Of a DNA stretch of 64,000 bases, positions 1-12,005 are shown in pieces. Origin of the DNA: Metellina segmentata. Taxonomy: Eukaryota; Arthropoda; Arachnida; Araneae; Tetragnathidae. The notes beneath the pieces are model-generated. The model was not told where the DNA came from, made no database searches, and saw only the letters and a list, made by a program, of their open reading frames with translations. The position numbers and the translations under genes are program-made. Within the stretch, counting starts at the first letter, position 1. The number at the start of each line of letters is the position of its first letter. The stretch spans positions 26,423,235 to 26,487,234 of the forward strand of contig OX375877.1 of NCBI GenBank assembly GCA_947359465.1, given 5' to 3'.

Positions 1-296
1 ACATCCCTTGGCAAGTGTTCAGGCTCAAGCGGCTGTCAACAGGTTTTCTTTCCATCACGTTTCAAATCATCAGCAGCAAGCAGACTTCAATCCGAATAGT
101 TCTTCAGGTGCAATGGGCTCTGTACCTGGGATGACTCAAGATGCAGACTCAATGGCCCTTTTAAATTTGGTCCCTGGCTATCATCCATCAAATGTTCCTG
201 GCTCAGGTAATATTCCTCATTATCCTGGAATGATGGGAATCAGGCCAAATCAAAGATCATCTAGCACTACTCCATCAGTTGGAACGTCATCAAAAG
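1..296 (+). CDS. mask: mask exon (partial, 5' end outside the window)
   Basis: The reading frame starts with the codon at base 2 and is open from the window edge. The peptide is low-complexity (for example NPNSSSGAMGSV and PGYHPSNVPG) and ends in TSSK plus one base of the next codon. The donor is AAAAG|GCAAGT, so GC replaces GT. Only this site gives phase 1, which matches the next exon and rebuilds an Asp codon. The nearby GT at 301 would put a stop codon just across the junction. Confidence 0.75.
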
Positions 297-1243
297 GCAA
301 GTGGAAAATTTTTATTAACGTTTTCGTTTAACAAAATATTTAACAGGGAATGAGGAATATTTAACTTTAATTTGTGTCTGAAAAACTGAAGAGCATGTTC
401 TTTACTCTAAATAAAATGTTGAATTTTATTTTTGTTGAAGTGTAAATTAGTTTAGGATCTCAAATCTTCATTTATTCCATGGCCATTGAAATACTTCAGA
501 TATCTTGTCGGTTAAAAAATAAAAAGTTCTTTTTGTTTAATAATCATCTAAATTCTTTATCACATTGGCCATAAAGACTTAAGAACTTAATTTTAATGAT
601 TGGTTATATTTAATTTAGAGTAGAATTATAAGTTCTGTTAATTTGATATGTAATTATTAAATCAAATAATATGGTCACCATTAGCATGAGTGAATAAACT
701 AATTATATCATACATTGAATTATGAATTCTATTTTAAATAATTAGCTCTTAATGGATGGCAAGATGTACAAGCATGTAATTTTTTACTCCTTTTTTATTT
801 AATGAGTGTTTGTAAACTGTTTATGCGTGCGTATAATTTCATTATTTTTTTACCCTTTTTCTCCTTAATTGTAATATTATTTATTCAAATTTAATTTTTC
901 TTATGATTTTATGAATAGAGGTTTTGCAGTCACTAAAATTAGCAGTTACTACGCTGACTACAGTAAAAACGAAGCTCGTATTAAAGGAATATTTAAGAAT
1001 CAAATTAATTTTTTACTGTATTAATTTTTGTGTATATAATCCAGAGAAGATTGACGTTCTTGATCAAGTTTTCCTGAAAACTCTCATTTGCTTCTGCTTA
1101 ATTTTACCAAATCGTAGTTTGAACTTCAACACAGTTCAGTACAGAATTGTTTCCCTTTCAACTTATTCCCATGCAGATAAACGCATTTCTCTCTTGCAAC
1201 TTTTTGGCAATTCTCAATGAATGAATTTATCTTGGAACAGCTA

Positions 1244-1946
1244 CAGTGTCTGTTTATGAGTGGTGGCAACAGCCTTGGTGAACTTCTAAAGTTGCCAAGG
1301 AAAAAATTATTTCAAAATTCTTTTTCTTTCAAAATGTTTTTTGTTTTACAATGGAAAATGAAAGCTTGAAAACACATTTGAGAAAGTTTTGAAAAGTATA
1401 TTTTTAAAAAACTTTCTCAAAAAGTAATAAGCTTAACACATTTGTGAACCAGTAGAACATCTGAGCTGTAAATGTTGGGTAAGAATAAATACCCTGAAAC
1501 TTTTCAATTACACTAAATACAGCAGGCTGTTTGAAAAGAAAGAGTTTTAAAGAAAAAATCAAGAAATAATACAATCTTATAAGTTGGAACTGTTCTGGGA
1601 AAAATAATAAAAACGAAACTCGTAAACGTTTTGTCAAAAATACAATAAAATAAAAATTCCACACAAGATTCCATAAATGAACAAATGGTATTACAGAAAA
1701 AAATTTTAAGACCAATGCAATCAAAGGATATAACCAATGGAAGCAAAGAAAAAATTTCATACGATTTCAACGGATTTTGGAAGAACTTTCTAGAATATTT
1801 AAAATGAAAATTACCGTTTGCCAAGGTTGCTATGAAAACCACAATGACCGTAAAGAGAGATGGGTTGCCTTAATCTACAGTAACTCTACTAGAAGTGTGC
1901 CAAAAAAATAGCCAAGGCCGTTGCCACTGCTCGTAAACGTAGAGTG
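1244..1946. mobile_element. MITE-like TIR element in mask intron (TA target)
   Basis: The ends are long imperfect inverted repeats of about 40 bases. The left end reads CAGTGTCTGTTTATGAGTGG and then TGGCAACAGCCTTGG. The reverse complement of the right end reads CACTCTACGTTTACGAGCAG and then TGGCAACGGCCTTGG. Both are flanked by TA, which fits a Tc1/mariner/pogo-type target. The 703-base interior has no transposase that I recognise, so it is probably non-autonomous. Confidence 0.65.
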
Positions 1947-2182
1947 TAGCTGTACCTTTATCTTAGTTTTGTTCATTGCAAAAAATAAGTGGATTATAAG
2001 CACAAAAATCAAAACGAATGTGCACATAAATTAGACTTAAATTTGAAAATGGGTATCATAATGGTGCCAGGGTTATGGTCGGCTATCTGCTTCAGAGTAT
2101 TTTCCCATTAGTTTAAATTAAAGTGGATAGTTATGTATTGTTTAATGTTGTATTGTAAGAGTTCTATGAAATTCTAATTTAG

Positions 2183-2410
2183 ATGAGGGGTCACCGATGG
2201 CAGCAATGTCTCCTAGTGCTTCACCACAAGGAAGCAATTTATCTTCGCCCACCGGTATGAATATGCAAGAGAATCCAAACCCTGCCGGCACCATTGGTGA
2301 GGATCGCAAATTACCAAGGCCGATTGGTATGGAGCGAGCACAGAGAAAAAATCCAATGTTTGGAGGTGTGTCAGATGGTGGGATCTGGTCCTTTAACTCA
2401 CCAGGCAGAT
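2183..2410 (+). CDS. mask: mask exon with PIG-ERA and GIWSF motifs
   Basis: The acceptor is TTCTAATTTAG and the donor is AGAT|GTAAAT. The exon is 228 bases long and phase 1 at both ends. It encodes a Ser/Pro/Asn-rich stretch, then RKLPRPIGMERAQRKN and GGIWSFNSPGR. The PIG.ER and GIWSF motifs are the best match to the C-terminal region of ANKHD1/ANKRD17/mask. Confidence 0.85.
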
Positions 2411-3361
2411 GTAAATAGTTATTTTATGTTTTTGATTTCTGCGTTTTTTTTTTTTTTTTTTTTTGCATTTGTAGCAAAGCTCTGCCTGATATATCCTAAG
2501 GCATGATATTTTTCGTGTTTGTTTTAGTTGTCCAATACACCATTGCCTGTTTTTATTTTGGTTTGCTTGGTTTTGTAACTTCTCAGACCTATTTGTTTGT
2601 ACTTTTCGAGTAATTGTTTCGGTAATCGTGGGATTTTTGCTTTGTACAAGTGACAGGTAATGTAAGAATTTAATTACTTAGAAGTTCTTGAAATTGTAGA
2701 ATGTTTCCCAAGAGGTTGGTTTACTGGCCAATTTTTATGAACACTAATTTTAATTTCAGTTTGACTAAATCACTGAGTTTTAGTATCTTTTCAGAAAATT
2801 ATCTATCTGTTAATTGTGCAGCCTTCCTTTGAGTTTCAAATGACATATTTCCAATTAAATCTAATCATTGAAACAATTTTTCTATTTATTTTTTTTTTTT
2901 TTTTGAACTCCAAAAAAAGTTATGTAGTTTTTATACAAACCTATGACATGCGTGTCAAAGGTGACACACCAAGATTTTTAAATGACACTCATCATTTGTG
3001 GACAGTAAATTTAAAATTGTAAATGAAATTTAAAGACTAAAACTTTTAAGTACTTTCCCCGAGTAAAAAGCATTTTGAGAAGGCTAGCATAACTGTACAA
3101 AATGAAATGGAGCTGATGCATATAAAGTACCAGCATATTTTTAATACAGTACTTGACCAATTCGGCGAAAGATTTAATCAATCTAGAAGCATGGCACAGA
3201 CAATTAAAATAATTAAGTATATGTACATCAAAGGCAACAGTTCTTTGAAATTAAATGGTTTCGAATGGATACAACTTACTGATTTGGAATTGCAACTTGT
3301 AAAAAATTGTTTAAAGAATAAAGAAGAGTCCCACTACAAACAGCAATTATTACTACTAGGC

Positions 3362-3835
3362 CCTCTACAAACTAGGGGCTCTGCACCCTGCTCACAAACC
3401 AACACTCCTTCAGAGTTTTCTATCCTCTGCATTGGCGATACTTTCTTACTAATTTGTATATTCACGATTGGAGTACTTGGAACCAATCACTGGACGCTTT
3501 TAAGCACTCTGAAAAATCTAGTCATGACATTAAAATTTTCCCCTCTACGTACTTTGTTGATACTTTATTCTCGGCGCTAAATAGCATATAAACCAATAAA
3601 AGAAACAGACTAACAGATAAAGTCAGACTTAAAGTGCACGAAATACCAACCTTCAGTTGAAGATTTGGCAACTGCAATTCAGCAACAAAGAGTCGCTAAT
3701 GTAAAGAATCATTTTTGCCATTTAATAAACTAGGGGCTCGGCAACCTGCTCACAAACCAAAACTCCTTCACAAAGTTTTCTATCCTCTGCATTGGCAAAA
3801 CTTTCTTAATAATTTGTATATTCCCGATTGGATTT
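3362..3835. repeat. Direct repeat pair of about 110 bases, offset about 365 bases
   Basis: The segments 3,362-3,478 and 3,727-3,832 are clearly related. Both begin ACTAGGGGCTC, continue with CCTGCTCACAAACCAA, and share TTTTCTATCCTCTGCATTGG and AATTTGTATATTC. The ACTAGGGG start resembles reversed Helitron 3' ends elsewhere in the window (for example at 62,028), so both may be Helitron 3' fragments. Confidence 0.5.
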
Positions 3836-4169
3836 TCCGATGTCACAGCAATTTTCATCAAGGCCGTTTCACGTTTTTTCTCGAAAAATTTGTCCACTAT
3901 CGCATAATTATACCATAAGACAAAGTGCATTCTAAGCTTTCACATGGTATTTTTAAGTTTTAAACTAATAGTATTAAACTATAGATATGACAGTTTAATT
4001 TTGTATAGGAAATTACAATCTAAAAAATTCAAAATTTGTCTGACCAACTTTTAATTGCATAAAAAATTTATTAACCAATTAAAAAAATAATTATAACAAA
4101 GTACATTCTAAGGTTTGTAGTGATGTTTTTAAATTTTCTTTCTCCATTTTTCTGACAATTTTTAAGAAG

Positions 4170-4423
4170 CAAGAATGTGAACCTGCTCCTAATTGATGAA
4201 ACAACGCAAAATAGCAGATACATTCAGAGTAAATACCACACAGAAAAATTAAAAGATTTGCAAGTGAAATATCTTGCATTGTATTAGTTTTTCCATTCAA
4301 AAAAATTATTTCTATATCTGCTATTTTACTATTGCAAACGCGAGATTCGCGCAGGGGTGGATAGATTAAGGTTTTTTTGGACAAAAAGTGAAAATTATTC
4401 AAATTCCGGAGTCCTTTGTACTA
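4170..4423. mobile_element. Truncated copy of the CAGTACAAAG MITE family
   Basis: It shares AATTGATGAAACAACGCAAA, TATTTACTC-type sequence and the terminal CTTTGTACT with the complete copy at 41,740-42,097. The left terminal repeat is not recognisable. A second, isolated terminus-like sequence (GGATTTGGGACTTTGTAC) lies at about 4,529-4,546. Confidence 0.5.
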
Positions 4424-6894
4424 TGTTATAACGGTGTTCTGGACGTAAATAACGCACTGACCAATTTACAAGGGGTTAGAATATGGTTTTTTGATAAACT
4501 GAAAATGATCTGGAATGGACAAGGATTTGGGACTTTGTACGATAGTAATAAGTTACAGATATGACATTTTCAACAAAACAGTAACGAAAATGTCCCTAAT
4601 TTCAAAATAATATTACCGGGAACCAAATTGAAATTTCTATTTAAAAAAAAAAAACTTTTTTTAATTTAGGTACAGAAATTCACGTTTAGAGGTACTCTAA
4701 AAAAACTCATGGCTGAAGACTGACAATTTGTGTTTTTTGTGCTCACTTACATTAGAAATTTTGCTATTTTTGACTTTGACACTTAATGCACTTAAACTAA
4801 TAGCAGCATCAGAAAAAAAAAATCTTGTTCCCTGTACAATTTTGAACAAACTGTGTTAATTTCGTAATTTTCTGATCCGTACCTTACCGGGGAAACCATC
4901 TGAGAATCGTGCGAAAAAGCGAGTTTTCAATCTGTGGCGTTAACTTTTTTAATATGGAGATATATAAAAAATTTACCCTTTTTTACTGTGGCTGCAAATA
5001 TCACAAAATTATGGATATTTCTACGTGACACAGGCACCAGTGTTAAGCTGTTTTTGACACACAGAGCTCAAAAAGTTTGCCATCATTGGGTTAAAGCATC
5101 AGATAATAGGCTAACAGAGCATCACAATTGGATTATCTTTATAAGAAAAATTTCAATTTAATCTGATCCAGTTTCTAACATCTACTGAATCAATTTTTTA
5201 AATCCTTGGCATTGAAATTGACAAAAAATTTTAACGGCTTGACATTGAAACTTCTAAAAAATAGTCATGGTGTTAGTATCAATCAAATGCTCGTGTCATA
5301 GACTTTAAAGTAAGCCTAGGTTCAGATTTGTTGCACAAGGGAACTTAAGAGATTTTTTGTTACTTTATGTGACTGAAATTTTGTTTCTTTCCCAAGTTTT
5401 TAATGATCTGGAACTTGAAAAAAAAATGTAGATACGCATTTTGTAGTCTGAAATTCGTATACAAGGCTTCATGTACAATAAATTTCATTGAAATCCAAAA
5501 ATATTGGTTTGAAACTTCTTCGATGTGTTGATTTCACATGGAAATGACCTAATAATATAAACTTTTAAAGTCATTTATGATAACAGAACAATGTATTTTC
5601 TTACTAAACCTCTTTTGTACGTGCACACTTGTGATTTTTTTTTTCTCCTGATGTGCAATTCTAACTATCTCCATTAACTCATTGGCCCTTAAGGGCATAT
5701 CTTATTTAGGTGTGTACTGCAATCACTAACCTGCGGTACCTGATTGATCTTTCCTCTTTTACATTAACCCTGGTCTGCCCTTCTGCGTTTTTCCCTGCCC
5801 TTATTGTGTTTTGAATCCAAAACCAACCATCTTGCTCATTGTTAGTTTGTCAACATGGTCATGTTATCTACTACTGTTAACCTTAAACAAAACAAAAAAT
5901 ATCTTGCATGTTTGTATCTGTTGCTGATTCTTAATTTTATTATTGATTTGCATACATTCAGATAAAAGTTATGCCAACATTAAATAGTTGAAATAAATTG
6001 AAAAGCTTCTTTCAAACAACTGGCTAAAGAATCCCAAATTAAAAACCATAGATGTATTTTAAGTTTAACAAAATATCTGTTGCAAAAATTGGAGGGACTA
6101 AATCTGTAGATTGGAGCTAATAGGGCCAATGTTTAAATTGTGGGAAACTCGGAATTAATTTTTTAAATTTCTAAAACTCCATAAATTAGTGCATAATTTG
6201 TTTTCATATTTTAGGTATTAATGTAATATTGTTTATTGATAATATAACAGGATTGAGGGGTAGAATTTATTATTTAGAGTTCATTAGATGTATTAAAATC
6301 AAATTAAGCAATTTTGGACATGGGGGAGGGGGACCCTTTTAGCTCCAAGGTACAGAAATATGAAAGACTTGTGGTTAATATGTCAAACAATGCCTGGATT
6401 TTTTTTTTATGCAAAATATCTTGGGTATAAGTTTTAGTTCCATTTATGTAATTTTTCAGCTTGCAAGAACTTATAATTTGTATATCCCAAAATAAAGTCA
6501 CTTAAATGTAAAGGCTGTGTAGATCCCATGTTTCATACAAAATATCCAACTGAACTGGAACTTGTGGGGAATTGGAAACCTATCTTTAATATGATTTCAG
6601 ATAATTAATGTTAAATATTAAGTATAAAATATTTTGCTTAATCTGGTTTCCTTGAAAAATCTCTTGAATTCAGAAAATAACTTCTAGGTTTGATGTTAAA
6701 ATATATTGGAATGTAATTTTCAAATTGATTAAATGTTTTTCAGATTTGTGTAAATGGATACTACAAGTGATACCTCCACATTTTTTTAAGATTACTGTTT
6801 AAGTGTCAATATTTTTTTGTTAATATTTAACCATCAGATTGCAATTTGACTATCAATAGTTGTATCATTGTCTTATACTGCAATATTTTTGCAG

Positions 6895-7055
6895 CTGAAA
6901 TACCGGTGACACAGGATTGGATACATAATATGCAAAATACCATGCAGGCACCAGAAGATGCCGGAATACCTCAAGCATTGCACAATTATACTGGTAACCG
7001 GTTCACTGATATGATGGCTATGGAAAATAACCATAATATAGATCCTGCATACCAG
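6895..7055 (+). CDS. mask: mask exon
   Basis: The acceptor is ATTTTTGCAG and the donor is CCAG|GTATAT. The exon is 161 bases; the split first codon joins T from the previous exon with CT to give Ser, and it ends in phase 0. The peptide (EIPVTQDWIHNMQNTM and onward to NIDPAYQ) is Met/Asn-rich and polar, as is the equivalent stretch after GIWSF in vertebrate family members. Confidence 0.8.
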
Positions 7056-7764
7056 GTATATTAAGCATCTATTTTAATAAAGATTGTATGTTTTTTGTTG
7101 AAATCTAAATCGTGTAATTTTTAAGGATAATTAAGCCCTTAAAGGACCAACACTTTGAGTTTGAAGTTCTCACAAAAAGTTTTTCCTAAAGATTGACAGA
7201 AGCACTCTGCATTTAATTTTTCTTCTCGTAGTTAACAAAATAAATTGATCTGCTGGTCATTATCTTTCATCTCTAAATTTTCATTGAATGAATTTTCATC
7301 AGTTGTTATAAATTTTCGCTTCTTTTGGAAAATAGTTAAAATGCAGAAAGTTTTACTTGCTTTTAAAATGGGGAAGTTGCCATAATTCACTGACTTGTTG
7401 AAGGGGTGACTGCAAAGAGTGCCAGCACCGCTATACTAGTCTATTGTACTGATTATAATTCCCTTAGTTAGTTACCTATTGTCTTTTTATGTAAAAAGTT
7501 GCCATACAACAATACTGATTCTCGTCTATTTGGGACCATCTTGTCTCTGGGTTTGCCCACTGTGCTGACAATCTGTAGGTTAGAGTCCGAGGGTGTGTTT
7601 CTGTTGTTTATATTTTGATTAGTCTAATTTTGTTTTATACTTTGTGTTCTTGCACATTTTAATCCATCCTTTAATGTTGGTTTGGCTGTCTATTTAATAT
7701 TTTAATGTGCTTTCAAAATTTATATTTGGGCCTGCACATGCTTGCTCATTATTGATATCGTCTG

Positions 7765-7815
7765 CCTTGTGTTTGGCACAACATGGCCCATGTGCCTTTA
7801 AAAACTAACCAACCC
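7765..7815. repeat. SINE-tail-like fragment
   Basis: The text TTTGGCACAACATGGCCCAT followed by GTGCC and a run toward AAAACTAACCAACC resembles the 'TGGCRCAA.GGCCA' motif repeated at 24,200 and 20,440. A similar CCATTGTTGG...CCTTAGGCCG fragment lies at 8,530-8,555. No tRNA-like head is attached to either. The rest of this intron (7,056-9,193) shows nothing else that I recognise. Confidence 0.3.
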
Positions 7816-9193
7816 ATCTGTATTTTGTCCAGATTTCTTGTGATGTTTCTTTTACTAATGAAAAAAAATTTAGCTTTAATTGCTCAAGAGTAATGAAAGA
7901 CGTGTCAAAGTTGCAGTTCAAATATTGGCCAGAATCTTTGTTTATGAGCCCATTACAACTACTCCCATGAATATTAAGTTCTCATAATTCAATTGAAATA
8001 GAGCAGGATTAATGCTCTTGACACTTTTTTCGGTTTTCTGTAGTTTGATATTTGATTAAATAGGAAGAACTAATCTCTTTATAATTCAGTTTAGAAGGTC
8101 ATTTTAGTAATTGAATCACAAGCATTTTCTTTAAAAAATATATATATAATTCTAAACCAAAAAATAAGCATTTCTTTTTTTTATTTGATTGTTCTCTCTT
8201 GGTAATATTACTGGCATGGGTTACAATTCGTGCATTTCAGACCTGTCGTATGTAAACATTTAGTGAAGAGATGGATTTACTATGATGGAATGGGTAAATT
8301 CCCGTGTGTGCCATGCAGTGCATAAGTTTCCTCCAAATGATATTGGTGAACACGTTCCATCAGCCAGCATTACCAACATCTTGCTATACATGTTTTTACT
8401 GTTGACTTTTTAACATATTACCTTAAACTATATCATTTCATTTATTACATTGGCTTATTGACTATAATTTATGCCTTTTATGACAACTAAATATTTTGTC
8501 TTTAAAATTTCAATTGCATTTGCTGCAGCTTGTCCATTGTTGGACCTTAGGCCGTTAAATCTAAAACAACCAACTCGCCTCCAAATAAATAGTAAATGGG
8601 ATAGGAAAAAGATTTAATACTTTCAATTGTAAATTTTAGTTCTTGCATTGTAATGCTGCAGAATAATTTGTAAAATATTTTTTAAAATTTACCAGCATTT
8701 AAATCAAAGTAACTGCATGTAATGGTCGACATCCTTAAGTATACATCTAGCTAAATAATAAACAAAAGCAGACGTTCAATAAAAATGCAATAAACTAATC
8801 AGTAAGTGAAATGTTTATTTTGGCATGATAAAATCACTTCTTTACAAAAGGCGACTGTGCCAATAATAGTGTATGTAATTTATTGCTAGAAATGATTCTT
8901 CCATTTACAACAGTGTTAGAATTGGTAAGTTCTTCATTCCTTGTTTGCTGGTATTTCAATTAATCTGGGCTACTAAAATAAGCCTAAAGAGATTTTTTTT
9001 TGCTAGATATTAATGTCACGAGTGCTCTCACCATGACAGCTCCAATTAAAGCGAATAAAATTTTGGAACTAAACAATCTAATGTTGGATGTATTGCTTGC
9101 ATTATTTTTATCTTGTAACCCACTTCACCAAATCCTTTGTTCTACAATCAATGTATGTTAGCGTAACTATTCAAAAGAACAATGTTGTTGCAG

Positions 9194-9391
9194 ACTCTTC
9201 CGACTACCGGTTATTCCTACGTTAATGGAATGCCTCCACACCTAATTGCATCTCACCTCTACCAAAATAATGCTGCTGCTGTCGGACCAGGCCAAGTAGA
9301 TGGTCAGGTAGAGTGTTGGAATCTGCATCAAAAAGTGCCGCTATCTTCGGGTGGTGGAGATGTTTTGCCACAAAATATAGAACATAAAATG
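9194..9391 (+). CDS. mask: mask exon
   Basis: The acceptor is TTGTTGCAG and the donor is AAATG|GTAAAT. The exon is 198 bases long and phase 0 at both ends. It encodes TLPTTGYSYVNGMPPHLIAS through QVECWNLHQK to QNIEHKM. The short W-containing segment parallels the 'DPAWNP' region of the vertebrate C-terminus. Confidence 0.78.
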
Positions 9392-9542
9392 GTAAATATT
9401 TTTTATTTTGGTTGCTTTCACCACTTGTTCTGTGGAGTGTTGCACACAAAAATTTGACCAAATCCAAATTTTGAACATTTTTGAATTGTTCTTCCATAGT
9501 CAACAGGATGGTAACAGAACCGGGAAATCAAGGAATTCTTAA

Positions 9543-10070
9543 CCCTTCTTTGCATAATAGTGTAAATTTCCATCATAACATTGAATGCCCAAAAATTATA
9601 TAATAGAACAAGTTCACTTTAAGTTGATCGTGCCTTTTTATGCCTGGATACCTTTTTAATGTCCATTGCATAAAAAAAAACAGCTGTCAAAAATAAGCAA
9701 GTGTCACTATCAGTAAAACGATCTTGAAGTTGTAATTCCGCTGTTTGTTGTAGTTGCAATAAACGTATGATTTCGTTTTTAATTTTGTTTTATTATATTT
9801 GAGTTTCTATTGCTAAAAAAAGTGAAAATGAGTGGAAGAAAGGTTTGTAACATGTGTTTCTGTTATTTTTAGAGCAATTTCTGAAAAAGTTTTAATTTAA
9901 AATAGTTTTAATTGCGTTTAATTTAAAAAATACCACACGATACCATCGTATTGTTTTTTGCTAAATTTATACTAAGATTTTTTTTAAAACCATTTTTCCT
10001 TTAATTTTGAACATGAATTATATCACCTTGATTTATTTCACCAATAAAGAAAAAATCATGCAAAGAAGGG
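9543..10070. mobile_element. piggyBac-like MITE (TTAA target)
   Basis: The element is bounded by TTAA at 9,539-9,542 and 10,071-10,074. Its terminal inverted repeats are CCCTTCTTTGCAT on both sides, 13 bases perfect, continuing imperfectly. The TTAA duplication and CCC-type ends are characteristic of piggyBac-like elements. The 528-base interior is AT-rich and non-coding. It sits in the mask intron between 9,391 and 11,558. Confidence 0.75.
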
Positions 10071-11557
10071 TTAAAAAACTTTTTAATTCTGAAAAAAATC
10101 GGGATAATTTTCCAAATTTCACAAAAGTTGGTGAATTTTTTAAATTTTGACACTTTAATTGCATCTGTTATCATTTGTCCTTTTTTGAGATGCGTGATTA
10201 CAAGTGGTTTTGAGAATCTAATCGATTGAATTTACCGAAATTGTAATTAGAATAAAGTACACTTGCGTCGTAATTTTCGAACACCACGACACTGTTTTTC
10301 CCGCGGCCACAACGGCGTCTCATTGCTGTGAGGCCAGCGATACAACTTGTGGTGTAAAATTTTAAATTTGTGTAACTAATGATGTTTTTTTGTGCATTAA
10401 ATTAATATTGGTTGGCCCATGATTTCATCAATGAAAACTAAATTTCCAATCTCGCCAGCCAGCAGAGCTTAGTGGGTATAATTCTGTCAGTAAAACTTTT
10501 CTTGTGTATGTATCCATTCCTTGATTTCTCTTTGGATCCATGTGCAATAAATAAAGCCCAATCACAAACCAACCCTCCTGCCAGGGTTGACCCCATGCAT
10601 GCACTGAAGTATATCCATGCTTAGGACTTACCTTTGGAAGATACATTTCAGAAAGAAATGAAATATTTTAAAGTCATTTAATTATCTTTGATAATAAAAC
10701 AATGAGAAATTGAAAATTGGTTCAGTTTTTTAAATGTACCCACAGATCCCGGTCAGCCTGGTTCATAGCTGAGACAACTTTGACTTAAAGCAAATGATTC
10801 ATTATTAGAAATTTTTTTATCAAATTTTTTTGACACTGAGCACTACAAGTTTGCACCGTAAGTCGGAGAATGAACGATCTAGACATGGCATTGTTAGTAT
10901 ATTTGGAAGACAAAAATTATTGTTTGGAAGAGAATGATTTGTTTAAACTCATGCTAGAGGTGCATTTTAGTGACGTCATCCACTGCTTATATACAGCCGC
11001 TCGATAACAGCGCCGCTTTCTTTGGAAACCGTTGCTTGAGCAGATTGGTGTTTTGTATATCTTTTGCTTGCTGTTTCCTGAACAAAATTATCCTAAAACA
11101 TAACATAGTGTGCTGAGACTAATCTCAATTTTTGGCACTTCAGATTGTTGCAAGTCTTTTTATTCAACACTTAAAAGCTAGCTAACAAAACACAGTTGAC
11201 AACAGGGTTACTTGCACTATTTTCTTTTGTGTGTTTTATCGATCATTTAGTGAGTAATAAGTTATAGTATAAATAAGTTACTTTTTAAAAGGAATCTTGA
11301 CTTTAAAATGAACTTCAATTATATTTAATCCTCCATCCTGATTTTTTTTTCCTTTCAATTTACAAAAGGTTGAAAGCTTTTAAGAAAAATTTCAACTTAG
11401 TAAAAAAAAACTTAATTCTTCATGTAACAATTGCCAAGCTTTCTGATTTTCTTCCAAGTCAATAAATACTTATTTTCAGAATTTTTCTGTAAATGTTTAG
11501 ACTGTAAGGTTTTGTTGTATGAATGTATTGGTAATGATCTTATTCTTTTCCCTACAG

Positions 11558-11593
11558 CAATCGTGGCCGAACTGGAGTCAACATCAAGCCTGA
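11558..11593 (+). CDS. mask: mask terminal coding exon
   Basis: After the acceptor TTTTCCCTACAG the phase-0 frame reads QSWPNWSQHQA and then TGA. This matches the tryptophan-containing end of ANKRD17/ANKHD1 (resembling IWPGTWAPH). The exon is only 36 coding bases long and was recognised from motif, phase and splice site together. Confidence 0.78.
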   Translation, partial: QSWPNWSQHQA

Positions 11594-12005
11594 TGTTATA
11601 TTTTCCCTTTTTCCTCCCTTCCTTATCACTTGAAAATAACTTGCCCTGTAGAAAGAGATATATGATCCATGGCTTCTACTTTTGCTCTAAAAAGAAGAGG
11701 TTTGCAGCTGCTTTTGGACTTCGTATCCAGAGAATTATCTGTTTAGTATCTATGCAAACAAACGGTGGTTAGAGGATATTGGAATTATTGTAATGTTTTT
11801 TTGCTGAGATTGGGGTGAAATGTATACAGAAAGAAAACTTAATTATACAAATTTATTGACTTCAGGATTTTCAATTTGCTTGGAAGTCTGGAAAAAAACG
11901 AGCACTGTGAGAATGTAATTGCAAGATGGATTGTATGGAAAAATTTCATGTATAAGTAAAAGTTTCCTACCTGCAAAAGATGTGTTTATTTTCTTTGTAA
12001 TAAAA
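11594..12005 (+). other. mask: mask 3' UTR with candidate polyadenylation signal
   Basis: AT-rich, with no further conserved frame. AATAAA at 11,999-12,004 is the first convincing polyadenylation signal after the stop codon, giving a 3' UTR of roughly 420-440 bases. The true cleavage site is unknown. Confidence 0.5.

Larger units (their letters stand above)
2935..5095 (+). mobile_element. Decayed hAT-like element with transposase remnant
   Basis: The stretch 3,107-3,340 reads like the C-terminal half of a hAT-type (ZBED/GTF2IRD2-like) transposase: LDQFGERFNQSRSMAQ, then GFEWIQLTDLELQLVKN. This resembles the family pattern of a 'RF.DF' motif followed by a 'LQ.EL..LQ' segment. GCGTGTCAAAGGTGACAC near 2,950 and a sequence ending GACACACAGAGCTC near 5,055-5,070 resemble the GTGTGTCAAA part of hAT termini, but the match is weak and I cannot define target duplications. 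The boundaries are estimates. Confidence 0.4.
1..12005 (+). other. mask: mask (ANKHD1/ANKRD17-like) gene, 3' part: span of last five coding exons and 3' UTR
   Basis: This is the C-terminal end of a large ankyrin-repeat and KH-domain scaffold. In known family members many ankyrin repeats and a KH RNA-binding domain lie upstream and would be outside this window. The family acts in the cytoplasm and nucleus as a cofactor in receptor tyrosine kinase and Hippo/Yorkie signalling and in RNA regulation. Identification rests on three C-terminal landmarks that I recall from the vertebrate proteins: a 'PIG-ERA' segment, then 'GIWSF', and a tryptophan-rich end resembling 'IWPGTW', here 'SWPNWSQHQA'. The five exons join with phases 1, 1, 0 and 0 and no internal stop. 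The visible part encodes about 306 residues rich in Asn, Gln, Ser, Pro, Gly and Met, as expected for the disordered tail. The gene faces TM9SF3 tail to tail. The family call is good; mask as the exact orthologue is inference. Confidence 0.8.

Noticed and set aside
301..302. GT donor four bases downstream of the mask GC donor
   Set aside because: It gives the wrong phase and an immediate stop after splicing to 2,183.
1404..1842. Minus-strand frames of 109-118 residues rich in Phe and Leu
   Set aside because: They lie inside the 1,244-1,946 MITE and are typical of AT-rich antisense sequence; no domain.
10870..11007. 45-residue frame starting MNDLDMALLVYLEDKNYCLE, before a GC-richer stretch
   Set aside because: It recalls the start of some Harbinger-type nuclease genes, but it is short, ends quickly and has no downstream domain in the window. 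Not enough to call.
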